DNA of 8,686 bases from 2-01-FULL-39-10-A sp964565795 (lineage in GTDB: Bacteria; Patescibacteriota; Microgenomatia; Levybacterales; UBA12049), in the NCBI GenBank assembly GCA_964565795.1, contig CAZMGC010000035.1, positions 1 through 8,686 of the forward strand, read 5' to 3'. Of the stretch, positions 7,270 to 8,686 are shown piece by piece. Position numbers and translations under genes: made by a program. The number at the start of each line of letters is the position of its first letter. The first letter of the stretch is position 1. Under the pieces are notes generated by a model, which made no database searches, was not told the DNA's origin, and saw nothing but the letters and a program-made list of their open reading frames with translations.

Positions 7270-7282
7270 GAACCATAAATTT

Positions 7283-7311
7283 ATTGTGCCTGAACCTGTG
7301 AAAAGTGTCAA
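7283..7311 (-). promoter_or_regulatory. sigma70-type promoter of the mraZ/dcw operon
   Basis: The minus strand has a perfect -35 TTGACA (7311-7306), a 17-base spacer and CACAAT (7288-7283, 4 of 6 matches to the -10 consensus). Transcription would begin near 7276, giving a leader of roughly 78 bases before mraZ. The promoter follows directly after the terminator of the preceding gene and precedes the MraZ boxes, a coherent control layout. Confidence 0.7.
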
Positions 7312-7323
7312 GAGGCATTTCAC

Positions 7324-7354
7324 AAAAATAGTGTAATTTGGCAGGCCAAAACAC
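7324..7354 (-). terminator. intrinsic terminator after the membrane-protein gene
   Basis: Read on the minus strand, GTGT-TTTGG pairs with CCAAA-(TT)-ACAC around a small loop, about 9 pairs with a two-base bulge, followed at once by TATTTTT. It begins 40 bases after the stop of the 158-residue gene and ends 12 bases before the mraZ -35 box, separating the two transcripts. Confidence 0.6.
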
Positions 7355-7394
7355 TAGATAAAGTAGGCTTATAGGATATTAGTATTAAGAGGAA

Positions 7395-7871
7395 TTAAAG
7401 TTTTACGACTTCTTGTACTTGGTACTCTTTTCCGTCTTTTTTAGTGACTTTGAGGTTAATGGTTATATCTGAAGTTACATTGTCGTAGCGGCATTTTCCA
7501 GCTGAGCAAGTTCCAAACTCTCTAAAGTCTGTCTCAGTTATTCCATCGTCTCCAATATTCATTACTCCAAAAATTCCTTCATTTGCAATCTCACCTTCTA
7601 CCTCTTTTTCATATTCAATTGTGTACTCGACAAGAGCAATATCATCTGCTTTTGTAAGCTCAAACATAAGCGCTCTTCCATCTTCCCTGACCGTAACTTC
7701 CATACCTATATCTTCAGGGGAAAGCGTAGGAAGATCTGATTCTGTAACTTCATCAGAAGGGCTTTCAGTGCCAGATCCTTGCCTCGACCAAAGAAATAGT
7801 CCACCAGCTATGGCTAATATTAAAAATACAGCCACCGCTGCAATAATTTTTTTATTTTTTAAGTATTCCAC
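7395..7871 (-). CDS. hypothetical single-pass membrane-anchored protein with external beta-rich domain
   Basis: I do not recognise a named family. The 158 residues comprise a basic start, one transmembrane helix about 8-28 without a lipobox, a Ser/Glu/Asp/Pro-rich linker (31-55), and a domain (56-158) of alternating short hydrophobic and charged segments suggesting a beta sandwich. Two cysteines, C122 and C127 in GTCSAGKC, could form a small disulfide loop if exported. The long acidic portion after the helix and the short basic start predict the domain lies outside the membrane. The start is GTG: the frame is closed by a TGA at 7905-7907, and GTG at 7871 is the only standard start before the helix. 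It has its own promoter and terminator, so its place beside the dcw operon need not mean shared function. Confidence 0.75.
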   Translation of the reverse strand: MEYLKNKKIIAAVAVFLILAIAGGLFLWSRQGSGTESPSDEVTESDLPTLSPEDIGMEVTVREDGRALMFELTKADDIALVEYTIEYEKEVEGEIANEGIFGVMNIGDDGITETDFREFGTCSAGKCRYDNVTSDITINLKVTKKDGKEYQVQEVVKL

Positions 7872-7878
7872 TAAATTT

Positions 7879-7908
7879 AGAATAGATGATAATTTGTATA
7901 ATTGTCAA
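7879..7908 (-). promoter_or_regulatory. promoter of the membrane-protein gene, possibly leaderless
   Basis: Perfect -35 TTGACA on the minus strand (7908-7903), an 18-base spacer, and TATTCT (7884-7879, 4 of 6 -10 matches). The -10 ends 7 bases before the GTG start, so transcription would begin at about the start codon itself. The -35 box overlaps the direct repeat at 7908-7915 by one base. Confidence 0.55.
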
Positions 7909-7998
7909 GATCTCTGAACTTATAGCCCACTAGCCTCGCAAGGCCTGGCCTTGCGAGGCTAAAGTTATAGGCCTAGGCGACAACAGCTTCAGATCTCT
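7908..7998. repeat. 8-base direct repeats (AGATCTCT) flanking the palindrome region
   Basis: AGATCTCT occurs at 7908-7915 and again at 7991-7998, the second overlapping the stop codon of the 143-residue gene. Between them are 75 bases holding the large palindrome at the centre and further short motifs (TTATAG twice, GCCTAGGC). This resembles a target-site duplication around a small palindromic element, but the internal ends do not form clear terminal inverted repeats, so chance remains possible. Confidence 0.35.
7931..7961. repeat. perfect GC-rich 15+15 palindrome with single-base centre
   Basis: TAGCCTCGCAAGGCC (7931-7945) and its exact reverse complement (7947-7961) flank one T. It would form a very stable hairpin or cruciform in otherwise AT-rich DNA. 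It lies between two same-strand genes, about 36 bases after the stop of the 143-residue gene, so it may mark or protect that 3' end. Neither side has a T-run, so it is not a standard intrinsic terminator. A dispersed REP-like element is an alternative. Confidence 0.85.
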
Positions 7999-8428
7999 AA
8001 GCAAACTCAGGAAATAAAGTCGGAATTTTTTCGATAGCTTCTTGTCCCTCGAATCTTTGTCCTGCGGCTTCCAAAACCGCTTCATCCGTTATTTGAGTGG
8101 GATCTGATTCACTATGAGAAACCTGTAATAAAATTGAATCATTACCTCTCGTAATAAACATTGCGTCATCACTTACGAGTCCTTCTCTCTCATGAGGAGT
8201 AGGGGAAAAAGTATAGCCTACTTCGCCAATTGCAAATGGCATTGGATCAAGAGGTTCTTCCCCTGGTTTTCCCATCTCCATTGCCTTAAATTGATTTACC
8301 ATCAAAGCATCTATAAAACTTCCATGACGAGCTAAACCATCATGAAGATGCCTCATCGCTGCCCCGACTATTGTATCTGGATATTTGATGGCCTCTTTAA
8401 ACTCCGGAGATCCATATGGTTCAGGCAT
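7997..8428 (-). CDS. hypothetical acidic soluble protein downstream of glyS
   Basis: I do not recognise this protein. It has 143 residues, no signal peptide or membrane segment, no cysteines and a net negative charge. Residues about 17-52 look helical (including MRHLHDGLARHGSFIDALM at 25-43), 64-75 and 90-106 look like strands (AMFITRGNDSILLQVSHSE at 89-107), and the end is again helical and acidic. There is no evident catalytic motif; histidines at 27, 29, 35, 79 and 105 are the only candidates for metal or catalytic roles. The ATG lies 3 bases after the glyS stop with no Shine-Dalgarno sequence, so it is probably co-transcribed with and translationally coupled to glyS. Codon use looks like that of its neighbours, and the long open frame plus tight coupling support a real gene. 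Confidence 0.7.
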   Translation of the reverse strand: MPEPYGSPEFKEAIKYPDTIVGAAMRHLHDGLARHGSFIDALMVNQFKAMEMGKPGEEPLDPMPFAIGEVGYTFSPTPHEREGLVSDDAMFITRGNDSILLQVSHSESDPTQITDEAVLEAAGQRFEGQEAIEKIPTLFPEFA

Positions 8429-8431
8429 AAG

Positions 8432-8686
8432 TTAATTTATTTTATTTGATATAAATTCGTGAAGCTTAGAGATTTCAATTCTCTCCTGAGTAGCAGTGTC
8501 GCGGTCTCTAATGGTCACTGTATCATTTTCAAGTGTCTCGAAATCCACAGTAATGCAGTATGGTGTTCCAGCTTCGTCTTGTGACAAATATCTTTTACCA
8601 ATATTTCCCCTGTCATCCCAGGCCACATTAAACTCAGACTTCAAACTATCATAAACCCCTCTAGCTTTTTCTACTAGCTCAGGCTT
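8432..8686 (-). CDS. glyS: glycyl-tRNA synthetase (class II, homodimer type), C-terminal 84 residues, 5' part outside window
   Basis: Charges tRNA-Gly with glycine in the cytoplasm. Only the end of the anticodon-binding domain is visible: 84 residues from the window edge to TAA at 8432-8434, beginning KPELVEKARG. The family signature is clear: DDRGNIGKRYLSQDEAGTPYC (24-44 of the fragment, shown in part), VDFETLENDTVTIRDRDT (47-64) and a last helix ending at 84. The segment fits the single-chain eukaryote/Gram-positive type rather than the alpha2-beta2 bacterial form. An in-frame TTG at 8644 is not the true start, because recognisable synthetase sequence continues upstream to the edge. The symbol may be glyS or glyQS depending on convention. 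Confidence 0.92.
   Translation of the reverse strand, partial: KPELVEKARGVYDSLKSEFNVAWDDRGNIGKRYLSQDEAGTPYCITVDFETLENDTVTIRDRDTATQERIEISKLHEFISNKIN

Noticed and set aside
7931..7961. Palindrome as a bidirectional intrinsic terminator
   Set aside because: No T-run follows the stem on either strand; kept only as a repeat or hairpin of unknown role.
7872..7996. tRNA or other structured RNA gene around the palindrome
   Set aside because: No cloverleaf, no CCA end and no tRNA T-loop consensus; only the simple hairpin is visible.
1..8686. Recoded UGA (as in Gracilibacteria or Absconditabacteria)
   Set aside because: Tryptophan is written TGG throughout, the coding frames contain no internal TGA, and TGA ends ftsL at the expected place.
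1..8686. CRISPR array, insertion sequence, phage or defence genes
   Set aside because: No regularly spaced repeats, transposase, integrase or nuclease motifs were seen on either strand.

Overview
The window looks like chromosome from a small-genome, AT-rich bacterium, most likely a member of the Candidate Phyla Radiation (Patescibacteria). This is inferred from four things: very compact one-strand gene packing, MurE and MurF ligases that lack the usual N-terminal UDP-binding domain, a MurC with the variant nucleotide motif GIKGVGM, and start codons mostly without Shine-Dalgarno sequences. TGA serves as a stop (at the end of ftsL), and I saw no sign of a recoded genetic code. All nine genes lie on the minus strand, so transcription runs from high to low coordinates.

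Right end (8686 to 7997): the 3' end of a glycyl-tRNA synthetase gene, followed 3 bases later by an unrecognised 143-residue acidic soluble protein that probably shares its transcript. Next comes a gene-free stretch of about 125 bases. It holds a GC-rich 15+15 palindrome bracketed by 8-base direct repeats, and then a promoter-like sequence. That promoter would drive a 158-residue single-pass membrane-anchored protein of unknown function from a GTG start, apparently with almost no leader. A terminator-like hairpin with a T-run follows this gene.

Centre (7311 to 7199): the control region of the division and cell wall (dcw) operon. It has a good -35/-10 pair, then two AAAGTGGGA boxes 10 bases apart that fit MraZ operators, then a second pair of 10-base-phased repeats (ATTGATCC), then a small hairpin overlapping the likely ribosome binding site of mraZ.

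Left (7198 to 1): the operon mraZ - rsmH - ftsL - ftsI (class B PBP) - murF - murE - murC, with overlaps or gaps of no more than 20 bases. MraZ probably represses its own operon. RsmH methylates 16S rRNA. FtsL and the transpeptidase belong to the septal peptidoglycan machine. MurC, MurE and MurF add residues to the peptidoglycan stem peptide. The order differs from the classical cluster: murF precedes murE, and mraY, murD, ftsW and murG are not between ftsI and murC. murC runs off the left edge, and glyS off the right.

Most of the window is conserved housekeeping content. I found no clear sign of a new defence or mobile system. The items most worth a second look are the phased operator array, the palindrome with its flanking repeats, the domain-less MurE/MurF pair and the two unrecognised genes.
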